Assembly (NCBI GenBank): GCA_963974915.1
Contig: CAXBES010000003.1
Coordinates: 62,001 to 126,000, forward strand
Reading direction: 5' to 3'
Source of the DNA: CAXBES01 sp963974915
Lineage (GTDB): Bacteria > Bacteroidota > Bacteroidia > Flavobacteriales > Flavobacteriaceae
DNA: 64,000 bases
Shown here: piece by piece, positions 48,254 through 56,542 of the stretch
Layout: the number at the start of each line of letters is the position of its first letter
Position numbering within the stretch: the first letter of the stretch is position 1
Notes under the pieces: model-generated
The model's input: the letters and a program-made list of their open reading frames with translations, nothing else
Databases searched by the model: none
Told to the model about the DNA's origin: nothing
Translations under genes and position numbers: made by a program

Positions 48254-48832
48254 TTACATCTTGATCACCTTAAAGGTTGAATCAAGTTCTCCTGCATAAG
48301 CTTTAACAAAGTAGACTCCACTTTGAAGATCACTTGTATTTATTTCTGAAATATTTCCTGACGCCTGTCCCTGTGCAACTTTAGCTCCCAGTACATTGTA
48401 AATCTCATAGCTATTTAACCTAAATAATGAAGTTATTGTGAGTTTATCCTTCACCGGATTTGGATAAAAGGCAATGTTCATAGCAAATTTATCTTCTATA
48501 GAGAGTGCTTCTTCTACAGTAACTGTTCCAAACATCGTTCCCGGATGAATATTACAGCGATACTCATTGATGCCAACTGCTGTAAAAGTAAATGAGAACT
48601 GTTCTCCGGTACCGGTAAGAGTTCCACTATCAAAGGTCTCGGTGCTTCCTGAAATACTGCTAACAGTATGTGGAGAAGTATCTGTCAAGGTCCATCGCAC
48701 AGTATCTCCTTGTTCAATGGTGACACTTGCAGCAGCCCCATTAATCCCTATCGCCCAATCGAGATCGAAAGTTGTTTGTGCCGAAACTAATGAAACTGTT
48801 AACGTCATAAATAATAAAGTAAAATTTTTCAT
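48254..48832 (-). CDS. secreted cupredoxin with type IX sorting domain
   Basis: A 192-residue exported protein. Signal MKNFTLLFMTLTVSLVSAQ, then a plastocyanin-like domain: VTIEQGDTVRWTLTDTSPHT carries the first copper-ligand His, and EYRCNIHPGTMFGTVTVEE supplies Cys, His and Met, so a type-1 blue copper site is complete. Residues ~118-192 are a T9SS type A sorting domain: NIAFYPNPVKDKLTITSLFR, NVLGAKVAQGQ and a final SGVYFVKAYAGELDSTFKVI with KM. It should be exported through the type IX system and released or anchored outside, as a soluble electron carrier or copper-binding protein. Confidence 0.93.
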   Translation of the reverse strand: MKNFTLLFMTLTVSLVSAQTTFDLDWAIGINGAAASVTIEQGDTVRWTLTDTSPHTVSSISGSTETFDSGTLTGTGEQFSFTFTAVGINEYRCNIHPGTMFGTVTVEEALSIEDKFAMNIAFYPNPVKDKLTITSLFRLNSYEIYNVLGAKVAQGQASGNISEINTSDLQSGVYFVKAYAGELDSTFKVIKM

Positions 48833-48915
48833 AATTGAATTTTTATAGTTTTTAGTTGATATGAATTGATTAGTAACATATTGCTACTTACACCTTTAAA
48901 ACAACCTCAAAAAGA

Positions 48916-48948
48916 AAAACCCTACTCCATAACTAGGAATAGGGTTTT
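48916..48948 (-). terminator. terminator downstream of carB
   Basis: On the minus strand AAAACCCTA pairs with TAGGGTTTT around a 15-nt loop, followed by T-rich sequence. It lies 65 nt past the carB stop. Confidence 0.82.
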
Positions 48949-49012
48949 AAAAATTTAAAAGCCACGTTAATTATTGAGAGATTTCTTATTATCTCCCAAA
49001 ACAACTTAGGTG

Positions 49013-51865
49013 TTATTTACTCAAATACATCTTTCTTCTTGAATACAGATCGTAGAACTGATCATCTTTAAGACTATCAATAAAAAGGATACTTTCTCCT
49101 GTACTCTTCATTTCCGGTCCTAATTTCTTATTTACATTTGGAAATTTATTAAAACTGAACACCGGCTGTTTAATAGCATATCCGTTTAGTTTCGGATTAA
49201 ATTTAAAATCCTTCACCTTACTATGTCCTAACATCACTTTGGTCGCGTAGTTCACATAAGGTTCTCCATAGGCTTTTGCGATAAATGGTACAGTTCTGGA
49301 CGCTCTGGGGTTAGCTTCAATGATATACACCATGTCATCTTTTATTGCAAACTGAATATTGATAAGTCCAACTGTATTTAATGCTTTCGCAATTTTTACG
49401 GTGTGATCTTTAATTTGTTGCATTACGAACTCACCTAAATTAAATGGTGGCAAGGTGGCATTCGAATCTCCAGAGTGGATTCCGCAGGGTTCAATATGCT
49501 CCATAATTCCTATGATGTACACATCTTCTCCATCGCAAATGGCATCTGCTTCGGCTTCAATGGCACCATCAAGATAATGATCCAGCAATAGTTTATTGTT
49601 CGGTATTTTCCGAAGTAAATCTACTACATGCTCTTCTAATTCTTTCTTATTGATTACGATCTTCATTCCTTGTCCGCCAAGCACATAAGAAGGTCTAATA
49701 AGCAGTGGAAAGTCTAATTCGTCTGCCAAAGCGAGTGCCTCGTCTGTAGTTTCGGCAACACCGAATTTTGGATACGGAATGTCTAAATCTTTTAAGATAT
49801 TGGAAAAGCTTCCCCTATCCTCGGCAAGATCCAGCGATTTGTAACTCGTACCTAGTACTTTTATTCCGTAGCGATCTAACTTTTCGGCTAATTTTAAGGC
49901 TGTCTGACCTCCCAACTGAACAATTACACCTTCCGGCTTCTCGTGTCTTATAATGTCGTAAATATGTTCCCAGAATACCGGTTCGAAATACAACTTATCT
50001 GCCACATCAAAGTCTGTTGAAACCGTTTCCGGATTACAGTTGATCATGATAGTTTCGTAGCCTACTTCGGAAGCTGCCAATACCCCATGAACGCAACAAT
50101 AATCGAACTCAATTCCTTGTCCGATACGGTTTGGTCCCGAACCAAGCACTATGATCTTCTTTTTGTCGGTGACCACGCTATCATTTTCTGCATACCGTGT
50201 TCCATCAGACAGTTCCATATCGTTTTCGAAGGTAGAATAATAATATGGTGTCTGTGCTTTAAACTCGGCAGCACATGTATCTACAAGTTTGTAGACACGT
50301 TGGATATTCATTTCGTCACGTTTTTTGTACACCTGACTCTCCAAACATTTTAGCATATGCGCTATTTGTCGGTCACCGTAACCCTTTTGTTTCGCTTCCA
50401 GTAGCAATTCCTTCGGAAGTGTATCGAGGGTATAGGTAGATATTTCTTTTTCAAGCATATACAATTCTTCGTATTGCTTGAGGTACCACATGTCTATTTT
50501 GGTGATTTCGTGAATACGACTTAATGGTATTCCCATCTGAATGGCATCATAGATCACAAAGACGCGATCCCAACTTGCATTTTCCAATTTATCAAGAATC
50601 TGCTCATAGTCTGTATAGCTTTTTCCATCTGCACCTAATCCATTACGCTTAATTTCTAGCGACTGGGTTGCTTTATGAAGTGCTTCCTGAAATGATCGTC
50701 CAATCCCCATCACTTCACCAACAGCTTTCATTTGAAGCCCAAGGGTTCTGTCTGACCCTTCAAATTTATCGAAATTCCAACGAGGTATTTTTACGATCAC
50801 ATAATCCAGGGTTGGCTCAAAAAGCGCCGAAGTAGATTTGGTGATCTGATTTTCCAGTTCATCTAAGTGATAACCAATTGCGAGTTTAGCGGCAATTTTA
50901 GCAATTGGATATCCGGTTGCTTTTGAAGCCAGGGCAGAAGAACGAGAAACTCTCGGATTGATCTCAATGGCTATAATATCTTCTTCTTCATCGGGACTTA
51001 CAGCAAACTGTACGTTACATCCACCTGCAAAATCCCCAATACTTCTCATCATTAGGATCGCCATGTCCCTCATTTTCTGAAACGTTCTATCGCTTAGGGT
51101 CATCGCGGGTGCTACGGTGATAGAATCTCCGGTATGGATTCCCATTGGGTCCATATTTTCGATGGTACAGATAATAACTACGTTATCGTTACTATCGCGT
51201 AAGAGTTCTAACTCGTATTCTTTCCATCCCATCATCGCCTTATCGATCATCACTTCATGAATTGGAGATATCTCCAGTCCACGCGTAAGTAACTCGTCAA
51301 AATCTTCAGGCTTATGAACAATTGACGCTCCTGCTCCACCTAGTGTGTACGATGCACGTATCACGAGTGGAAAACCGAATTCCTGAGCAATTTCCTTTCC
51401 TTTTAAGTAAGAAGTTGCTGTTGCCTGTGGTGCCATTTTCACACCAATCTTTTCCATTAGTGTTCTAAACTGTTCTCTGTCTTCTGTAATATTAATTGCA
51501 TCAATATCGACACCGATTAATTTTATATCAAAATCTTTCCAAATTCCTTTTTCATCGGCTTCAATACAAAGATTCAAGGCAGTTTGCCCTCCCATAGTTG
51601 GTAAAACAGCATCTATTTGTGGGTGCTCTTTTAGTATCTGAATTATGGATTTTGTAGTTAATGGCAATAAGTACACGTGATCTGCCATAGACGGATCGGT
51701 CATGATAGTAGCCGGATTGGAATTGATAAGGATTGTTTCAATTCCATCTTCTCGCAAAGACCGAAGTGCCTGCGAACCCGAGTAGTCAAACTCACATGCT
51801 TGTCCGATGACGATAGGACCAGAACCAATAATTAGAATAGATTTTAAGGAATTGTTTTTTGGCAT
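49013..51865 (-). CDS. carB: carbamoyl phosphate synthase large subunit
   Basis: A 950-residue ATP-grasp enzyme making carbamoyl phosphate from glutamine-derived ammonia, bicarbonate and ATP for arginine and pyrimidines. First half: ILIIGSGPIVIGQACEFDYS, SQALRSLREDGIETILINSN, FPLVIRASYTLGGAGASIVH; second half: IIVLGSGPNRIGQGIEFDYC, LIRPSYVLGGQGMKIVINKK and LINIQFAIKDDMVYIIEANP. It is ~120 residues shorter than the E. coli enzyme and ends YLSK directly after the second ATP-grasp domain; the C-terminal allosteric MGS-like domain is missing, as usual in this lineage. carA is not adjacent. Confidence 0.96.
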   Translation of the reverse strand: MPKNNSLKSILIIGSGPIVIGQACEFDYSGSQALRSLREDGIETILINSNPATIMTDPSMADHVYLLPLTTKSIIQILKEHPQIDAVLPTMGGQTALNLCIEADEKGIWKDFDIKLIGVDIDAINITEDREQFRTLMEKIGVKMAPQATATSYLKGKEIAQEFGFPLVIRASYTLGGAGASIVHKPEDFDELLTRGLEISPIHEVMIDKAMMGWKEYELELLRDSNDNVVIICTIENMDPMGIHTGDSITVAPAMTLSDRTFQKMRDMAILMMRSIGDFAGGCNVQFAVSPDEEEDIIAIEINPRVSRSSALASKATGYPIAKIAAKLAIGYHLDELENQITKSTSALFEPTLDYVIVKIPRWNFDKFEGSDRTLGLQMKAVGEVMGIGRSFQEALHKATQSLEIKRNGLGADGKSYTDYEQILDKLENASWDRVFVIYDAIQMGIPLSRIHEITKIDMWYLKQYEELYMLEKEISTYTLDTLPKELLLEAKQKGYGDRQIAHMLKCLESQVYKKRDEMNIQRVYKLVDTCAAEFKAQTPYYYSTFENDMELSDGTRYAENDSVVTDKKKIIVLGSGPNRIGQGIEFDYCCVHGVLAASEVGYETIMINCNPETVSTDFDVADKLYFEPVFWEHIYDIIRHEKPEGVIVQLGGQTALKLAEKLDRYGIKVLGTSYKSLDLAEDRGSFSNILKDLDIPYPKFGVAETTDEALALADELDFPLLIRPSYVLGGQGMKIVINKKELEEHVVDLLRKIPNNKLLLDHYLDGAIEAEADAICDGEDVYIIGIMEHIEPCGIHSGDSNATLPPFNLGEFVMQQIKDHTVKIAKALNTVGLINIQFAIKDDMVYIIEANPRASRTVPFIAKAYGEPYVNYATKVMLGHSKVKDFKFNPKLNGYAIKQPVFSFNKFPNVNKKLGPEMKSTGESILFIDSLKDDQFYDLYSRRKMYLSK

Positions 51866-51913
51866 TTTTAACTTAACTTTTAAAGTGGCGTAAAATTACG
51901 ACGCATTAGGGTA

Positions 51914-51950
51914 TAAAAAAAAGGTGTTGCTTTTAAAAACAACACCTTTT
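51914..51950 (-). terminator. terminator of rpmH
   Basis: On the minus strand the perfect 11-bp stem AAAAGGTGTTG/CAACACCTTTT encloses a 10-nt loop and continues into TTTTTTT. It lies 18 nt after the rpmH stop. Confidence 0.92.
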
Positions 51951-51968
51951 ATATATAACTTATCAACA

Positions 51969-52130
51969 TTATTTTTTGTGACGAGTTTCAGAAGATACAG
52001 AAAGTTTCTTTCTACCTTTAGCTCTACGAGCTGCAAGTACCTTTCTACCGTTTACAGATGCCATACGCTCTCTGAAACCGTGTTTGTTTCTTCTCTTTCT
52101 TTTTGACGGCTGAAATGTTCTTTTGCTCAT
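51969..52130 (-). CDS. rpmH: 50S ribosomal protein L34
   Basis: A 53-residue basic protein read on the minus strand: MSKRTFQPSKRKRRNKHGFR, then ERMASVNGRKVLAARRAKGR and KKLSVSSETRHKK. The first 45 residues match L34 throughout bacteria; the tail after KGRKKLS is extended as in Bacteroidota. L34 sits on the 23S rRNA of the large subunit. It has its own promoter and terminator. In many bacteria rpmH is beside dnaA and rnpA; neither is present here. Confidence 0.97.
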   Translation of the reverse strand: MSKRTFQPSKRKRRNKHGFRERMASVNGRKVLAARRAKGRKKLSVSSETRHKK

Positions 52131-52202
52131 TTTCGTATTACTTTATTCTTCTGAAAAATCTTTATCTGAATACTTTTGAAATAGTCCCTCAAAAGTCGGG
52201 TG

Positions 52203-52232
52203 CAAATATACAACGATTTTTTACTTTCCAAA
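52203..52232 (-). promoter_or_regulatory. promoter of rpmH
   Basis: On the minus strand TTTG (complement of 52229-52232), 18 nt and TATATTTG (complement of 52203-52210) match the consensus. The leader would be ~65 nt. Confidence 0.78.
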
Positions 52233-52296
52233 GGGTTAAAGTAAATTTTTTTTTGAATGTTTTTAGTACCTTTGAAACCTTCAAAAAAATAGATTC

Positions 52297-52863
52297 ATGT
52301 TCAATAAAATTTTCAAACTTATTTTAGCCGTTTTAGTAATAGGTCTAGCCGTATGGCAATTTACCGAAACCAATATTGGTAATGGTATTATGCTTATTCT
52401 ATTATCGTTAATTTTCATATTCCTTTATTTTAAAAACGAAATCATCTTATTAGCATTTCTAAGACTTCGGAAGCAAGATTTCCCGGGTGCAAAAAAATGG
52501 CTTGATAAAATTAAAAATCCTGAAGCTGCTCTTGTTAGGAAGCAACAGGGGTATTACAATTACTTGAATGGTTTAATGGTTTCTCAATCCAATATGAATG
52601 AAGCCGAAAAGTATTTTAAAAGAGCGATAGACCTGGGCTTGTCTATGAATGCAGATCTTGCGATGGCAAAATTGAATCTGGCAGGTATTGCGATGACAAA
52701 AAATCGCAAACGTGAGGCAGAAATGCTATTGGCCGAGGCAAAAAAGCTTGATAAGCACAATATGCTTGATGAGCAAATTAAGATGATGAAACAGCAAATG
52801 AAAAAAGTTGGACAACCAAGGCAACAGTTTGGTCGCGGTGCCGGTAGAGGGGGCAGACGGTAA
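52297..52863 (+). CDS. membrane-anchored TPR protein
   Basis: A 188-residue protein. Two N-terminal hydrophobic segments (LILAVLVIGLAVWQF, GIMLILLSLIFIFLYF) are followed by TPR-like helices, NYLNGLMVSQSNMNEAEKYF, KRAIDLGLSMNADLAMAKLN and AGIAMTKNRKREAEMLLAEA. The tail is Arg/Gly rich (QQFGRGAGRGGRR), as in RNA- or partner-binding tails. Probably an inner-membrane scaffold facing the cytoplasm. A -7 match, TACCTTTG, lies at 52267-52274 but lacks a -33 element. Confidence 0.78.
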   Translation: MFNKIFKLILAVLVIGLAVWQFTETNIGNGIMLILLSLIFIFLYFKNEIILLAFLRLRKQDFPGAKKWLDKIKNPEAALVRKQQGYYNYLNGLMVSQSNMNEAEKYFKRAIDLGLSMNADLAMAKLNLAGIAMTKNRKREAEMLLAEAKKLDKHNMLDEQIKMMKQQMKKVGQPRQQFGRGAGRGGRR

Positions 52864-53005
52864 TAATCTAGCTCTTAACTAGGTTATTATCAGTATTATC
52901 CTACAGTTAATTTGTAGTTTAACGAATTTATTAATCGGCTTATCGAATAGTTCCTGCAAGTAAGTTAAATCCTATCTACATTTGCCATGTACTTAAATGT
53001 AGTAT

Positions 53006-53719
53006 ATGGGGAAAAAACTACTTTATCTTTTTTTATTGGTTTCTTTTATAGCACAATCGCAATCAATTGAGCAAGGCACTCCATTTTCTGAAGCTATTGG
53101 AAAGAACATTAAAAAATATCGGCAAAAGTCTCAGCAGGCTTATGCGGAAAAAGATTTTGAGCGTGCTGAATTTCTCTTCGATTCCCTGATCAACAATGTT
53201 GTAAACGGCAGTTATCTTGACAACTTTAAGGTAAAGAAAATATCCGGACGCAGAGTTGAACTCAACGATTTTGAAAAACCTGTTTTCCTTATGACGTATG
53301 CTTCTTGGTGTACTCCCGGTGTTGGTGAAATACCTGCCTTAAATGAGGTAGCAGATAAGTATCATGATGAAATAGATTTTGTCGTTCTCTTCTGGGATTC
53401 AAAGAAAAAAGTAAAGAAAATTGCCAAAGATTACAGTTCAAAGTTCACTATTCTATACGTAGATGAAAAAGAGAACACGAATGACCATATTGTGGAAACA
53501 ATGAAACACAGTTTAGGTTTTCCAACCACCTTTTTTATTGATAAGAGTAAACAGATCGTAGATGTACGTCGGGGAGTATTACACCCTTACGATGAAGAAT
53601 TCAATGTGTCTTACAACTTAAATTACAATTCATTTTTAAATGGATTATCCTTACTTATGAACTTACAGCAGGACTATACTGCCGAAGGTCTGGTTTCAAA
53701 AGAAAATCCGATACCGTAA
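53006..53719 (+). CDS. secreted thioredoxin-fold (TlpA-like) protein lacking the second redox Cys
   Basis: A 237-residue exported protein: signal KLLYLFLLVSFIAQSQS, a ~60-residue N-terminal helical part, then a thioredoxin-like core: FLMTYASWCTPGVGEIPALN, IDFVVLFWDSKKKVKKIAKD and GFPTTFFIDKSKQIVDVRRG with the cis-Pro. The redox motif should be WCxxC but reads WCTPGV, so the resolving Cys is gone and only one Cys remains. It may form mixed disulfides or be catalytically dead. It is convergent with the TauE gene. Redoxin identity is good; the function is open. Confidence 0.87.
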   Translation: MGKKLLYLFLLVSFIAQSQSIEQGTPFSEAIGKNIKKYRQKSQQAYAEKDFERAEFLFDSLINNVVNGSYLDNFKVKKISGRRVELNDFEKPVFLMTYASWCTPGVGEIPALNEVADKYHDEIDFVVLFWDSKKKVKKIAKDYSSKFTILYVDEKENTNDHIVETMKHSLGFPTTFFIDKSKQIVDVRRGVLHPYDEEFNVSYNLNYNSFLNGLSLLMNLQQDYTAEGLVSKENPIP

Positions 53720-53723
53720 TTAT

Positions 53724-54095
53724 TTACTTTGAAAAGAACATTTTTATAGCTGCTACTACCAAAATTATTGCAAAGATCTTTTTTAGGATGTTTTGAGGAA
53801 TGCTCACGGCAAATTTAGATCCAATAAAACCTCCAACTACAAAAAACACCGCGATTACTAATGCATATTTCCAATTAATAGGGCTACCGGATGTGTGGTA
53901 GTTATATGCAGCTAAAAATGTCACAGGAACCGCTAAAACTGCCAAACTAAGACCTTGAGCCTCGTGCTGATTATAACCTAATAAGAGTAACATTAACGGA
54001 ATCATAACAACTCCCCCGCCTACTCCCATAAATCCGCTTAAGATACCTGCTAACAATCCGATAACGATAAGCGATACTATTAAAGTAAGATTCAT
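53724..54095 (-). CDS. TauE/SafE family half-size transporter
   Basis: A 123-residue membrane protein with four TM segments: LIVSLIVIGLLAGILSGFMG, VGGGVVMIPLMLLLLGYNQH, LAVLAVPVTFLAAYNYH and YALVIAVFFVVGGFIGSKFA. The GFMGVGGG and GYNQHEAQG patterns are the TauE/SafE signature. Full-length members have two such halves (~250 residues); this is one half and should work as a dimer. Half-size versions are usual in Flavobacteria. Substrate (sulfite, taurine-derived sulfonate or other) unknown. Confidence 0.85.
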   Translation of the reverse strand: MNLTLIVSLIVIGLLAGILSGFMGVGGGVVMIPLMLLLLGYNQHEAQGLSLAVLAVPVTFLAAYNYHTSGSPINWKYALVIAVFFVVGGFIGSKFAVSIPQNILKKIFAIILVVAAIKMFFSK

Positions 54096-54104
54096 AAAAT
54101 TTAT

Positions 54105-55034
54105 TTATTGACCTGTATTATAATATCCTTTCTCAGGAATTTCAATATAATATTCTTTCCCCGAGGCATTTTTAAGATAAGTATCTCGCAACCACGGATT
54201 ATGCAATTTTAGTATTTTATAATTAATTCCATACTCTTTGGCAAATGTAGCAAAATCTTCTACGGGCACATCTACTTTTATCTTATAAGTTGGTATGGGT
54301 TGATAGAGATCCTTTTCTCTAAAGTTGAAACCGTATTTTTCCGGATTACTCAGAATTTCTTTAAATGCCAGTATTCGAAAAACATATCGGCTGGTTTCAT
54401 CGTTAAGTAGCAGGTCGTAATAATCTGTCACACCTTGTCTCTCCATTTGTCTGTTCACACCTGCATTTCCGGCATTATATGCAGCAGCAGCTGTAGTCCA
54501 ACTTCCAAAGCGTTCTTTAGATTTTATCAAATATTCTGCAGCAACTTTGGTTGCAAGTTCTAAATTGTAACGTTCGTCGACGTAATCGTTAATTTCCAGT
54601 CCGTATTCCCTACCCGTACTTTTCAAAAAATGCCAAAACCCCGCAGCTCCGGCAGGAGAACGGTTATTCTCAAGTCCACTTTCGGCAACAGCCAAATACT
54701 TAAAATCATCGGGAAGTCCATATTTTGCCAGTAGAGGCTCAATAACAGGAAAGTATTTATTCGCTCTTTTAAAGATCAATAATCCGTTAGACTGCCAGTA
54801 TGTATTGACTAATAATTCCCTATCCATACGTTCCCTTATGTCGGGATTATTGAGAGGAACTGTTTCTCCCGCAAAATCCATATGCTCAGGTAATGGAAGC
54901 GCATATACATTATAATCGTTCACTAATTTTTTTTCCAGATTCGCATCTGTTGGAGCATCTTGAACAGCGTTAACACATAAACCACTCACTGCAAATAAAA
55001 TTGCTCCCAACCCAATTTTTGATAAAATACTCAT
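54105..55034 (-). CDS. lytic transglycosylase, SLT domain (MltD-like)
   Basis: A 309-residue exported murein lytic enzyme. Signal MSILSKIGLGAILFAVSG, then the SLT fold: GLPDDFKYLAVAESGLENNR with the catalytic Glu in AESGL, SPAGAAGFWHFLKSTGREYG, TAAAAYNAGNAGVNRQMERQ (the AYNxG motif) and a C-terminal helix DLYQPIPTYKIKVDVPVEDF. No LysM repeat is present, so it is shorter than MltD. It cleaves peptidoglycan between MurNAc and GlcNAc, forming 1,6-anhydro ends. Tandem with a hydrolase gene upstream. Confidence 0.92.
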   Translation of the reverse strand: MSILSKIGLGAILFAVSGLCVNAVQDAPTDANLEKKLVNDYNVYALPLPEHMDFAGETVPLNNPDIRERMDRELLVNTYWQSNGLLIFKRANKYFPVIEPLLAKYGLPDDFKYLAVAESGLENNRSPAGAAGFWHFLKSTGREYGLEINDYVDERYNLELATKVAAEYLIKSKERFGSWTTAAAAYNAGNAGVNRQMERQGVTDYYDLLLNDETSRYVFRILAFKEILSNPEKYGFNFREKDLYQPIPTYKIKVDVPVEDFATFAKEYGINYKILKLHNPWLRDTYLKNASGKEYYIEIPEKGYYNTGQ

Positions 55035-55088
55035 GACTCTCTAAATTTTGAATAAAGATAAAAAATAAACTAACGTTACTTCCTAAAA

Positions 55089-55760
55089 CTAATTATTATT
55101 ATCCTCGATAATGGTGACGATCTTCTTAGAAATTTCACTCCCTTTATTAATGATCATTACATGTGTTCCTCCAATTATTATTTCAGAATTATCAATATAT
55201 TTTGCAGGAAACACTGGGTCATTATCGCCATGTATATGAATTACGTTTTTTACAACCTCTGTTCTCTTCCAGCAGACCATTTCTCTAATAGCCCAGTCTA
55301 AATAGCGCTTATCTCTTACATGTAAATAATCCTGATAAAGTTTTAGTCTTTTTTCGGTTTTAGGACCAACCGCAAATTTAGTCAGATCTTTTGCACTCAA
55401 CACTAATCGAGTTGGCACCAGTTTATAAGCGCCTGTATTTCTGGCAAACCTAAGACGTTTAGGAAGTTCTTTTTTTGTTTTCACACTAGAAATTATGAGC
55501 AGTTTTCTCAATGTTAAAAAAACACTCATTTCCTGTGCTACAACTCCGCCAAACGAGACACCAATTAATACCGGCTCCGGATGCTTTATTCTAGCCGCCA
55601 TACGCTTCGCATAATCTGCCAGTTTTTCTTTATTTTTCGGTATTATCCACTCCAAAATATGCATTTCAAATTGGTCTTCAGGTAAGTTGATATTTCTAAA
55701 GATCTCCTTTCCTGCCGCCAATCCCGGAACAAAATACACGTGAATTTTTTCAGCACTCAT
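55089..55760 (-). CDS. alpha/beta hydrolase
   Basis: A 223-residue hydrolase. The nucleophile elbow is PVLIGVSFGGVVAQEMSVFL (GxSxG, Ser in GVSFG), the N-terminal oxyanion strand is HVYFVPGLAAGKEIFRNINL, and an Asp/His pair is likely in HGDNDPVFPAKYIDNSE and GGTHVMIINKGSEIS. The lid is basic (KTKKELPKRLRFARNTGAYK). No signal peptide; cytoplasmic esterase or thioesterase are possible. It is followed by the transglycosylase 54 nt later. Confidence 0.85.
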   Translation of the reverse strand: MSAEKIHVYFVPGLAAGKEIFRNINLPEDQFEMHILEWIIPKNKEKLADYAKRMAARIKHPEPVLIGVSFGGVVAQEMSVFLTLRKLLIISSVKTKKELPKRLRFARNTGAYKLVPTRLVLSAKDLTKFAVGPKTEKRLKLYQDYLHVRDKRYLDWAIREMVCWKRTEVVKNVIHIHGDNDPVFPAKYIDNSEIIIGGTHVMIINKGSEISKKIVTIIEDNNN

Positions 55761-56201
55761 TAAATATAAAATTCAGTATAATTAATAATCTGGTCAATAT
55801 TTGTAAGATTATTCGTAAATTTACTAGCAAAGATAAAATTATCAATAGTAACTGGGGCTTACTTTATGATTAAGATTTTTGATCTTACCAGAAAATGGGA
55901 TGCATTCTGTTTAAATGGATGCTCTGTACAATACCTCAGAAGTGGCACGATTTTTAAATTAATCCCCATTCGTTTAAAAAAAGTGAAAGATTTTTTTACA
56001 AAACAATTTACATTTCTAACAAACCGATCTTCAATAAACAGAAATTATAAACTTAAATTTTTCGTAAATTTGCGCTTTATACTTACTGATAATGAAACAC
56101 TTAGTAAATTAACAAGATATATAATTTGGAATGGATTTAACTTTCAATTCATAAATAAGAAGAAAATCATATTAACTAAGTATCAATTAATTTAACTCCC
56201 T
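55761..56201. other. long intergenic region with a promoter -7 element
   Basis: The 441-nt gap between the divergent hydrolase and GNAT genes is very AT-rich and contains no supported gene. A 109-codon frame at 55866-56195 is rich in Asn, Lys and Phe and unlike its neighbours. A perfect -7 element, TAAATTTG, lies at 56065-56072 in plus orientation, ~130 nt before the GNAT start; this would give that gene a long leader. Confidence 0.5.
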
Positions 56202-56501
56202 ATGATTGAAGATGTAGAAATTACAGACAACGAATTTCTTAGACAATTCGAACTCGAAGTTGGCGATAATATGGCCAGAATTGAGTATGCACTTCAGGAT
56301 CGCAAAATCTTTCTTACCAAATACGAAATGCCGGAAGAGATGGAAGAGCAAGGTTTTAGGGATATTTTCATTAAAGCTGTCTTCGAAGAGGTAAAAGACC
56401 GGAATATAAGCCTGGTTCCAACCAGTCCCGAAATAGCAGGTTTTATGCGCAAAAACCGAAGAGTTTATAAAGATTTGCTTCCGGTTGGGATAAGTATATA
56501 G
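56202..56501 (+). CDS. small GNAT-type N-acetyltransferase
   Basis: A 99-residue protein of the short GCN5-related (YjdJ-like) type: ITDNEFLRQFELEVGDNMAR, IEYALQDRKIFLTKYEMPEE, FRDIFIKAVFEEVKDRNISL and SPEIAGFMRKNRRVYKDLLP. The usual second helix with R/QxxGxG is reduced, as in these one-domain members. Probably cytoplasmic; substrate unknown. Convergent with mtaB. Confidence 0.82.
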   Translation: MIEDVEITDNEFLRQFELEVGDNMARIEYALQDRKIFLTKYEMPEEMEEQGFRDIFIKAVFEEVKDRNISLVPTSPEIAGFMRKNRRVYKDLLPVGISI

Positions 56502-56542
56502 GTTGTTTTAGGAATTAGTGAGGCCTGCCAACAAGAAGATCG

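Noticed and set aside
53724..54095. TauE/SafE gene as a truncated pseudogene
   Set aside because: Half-size members with four complete TM segments and the full signature are common in Flavobacteriia and have a normal stop.
55866..56195. 109-codon frame before the small GNAT gene
   Set aside because: Composition is typical of AT-rich intergenic DNA (Asn, Lys, Phe, Ile). A perfect -7 promoter element lies inside it, and there is no recognisable domain. Retained only as an intergenic note.
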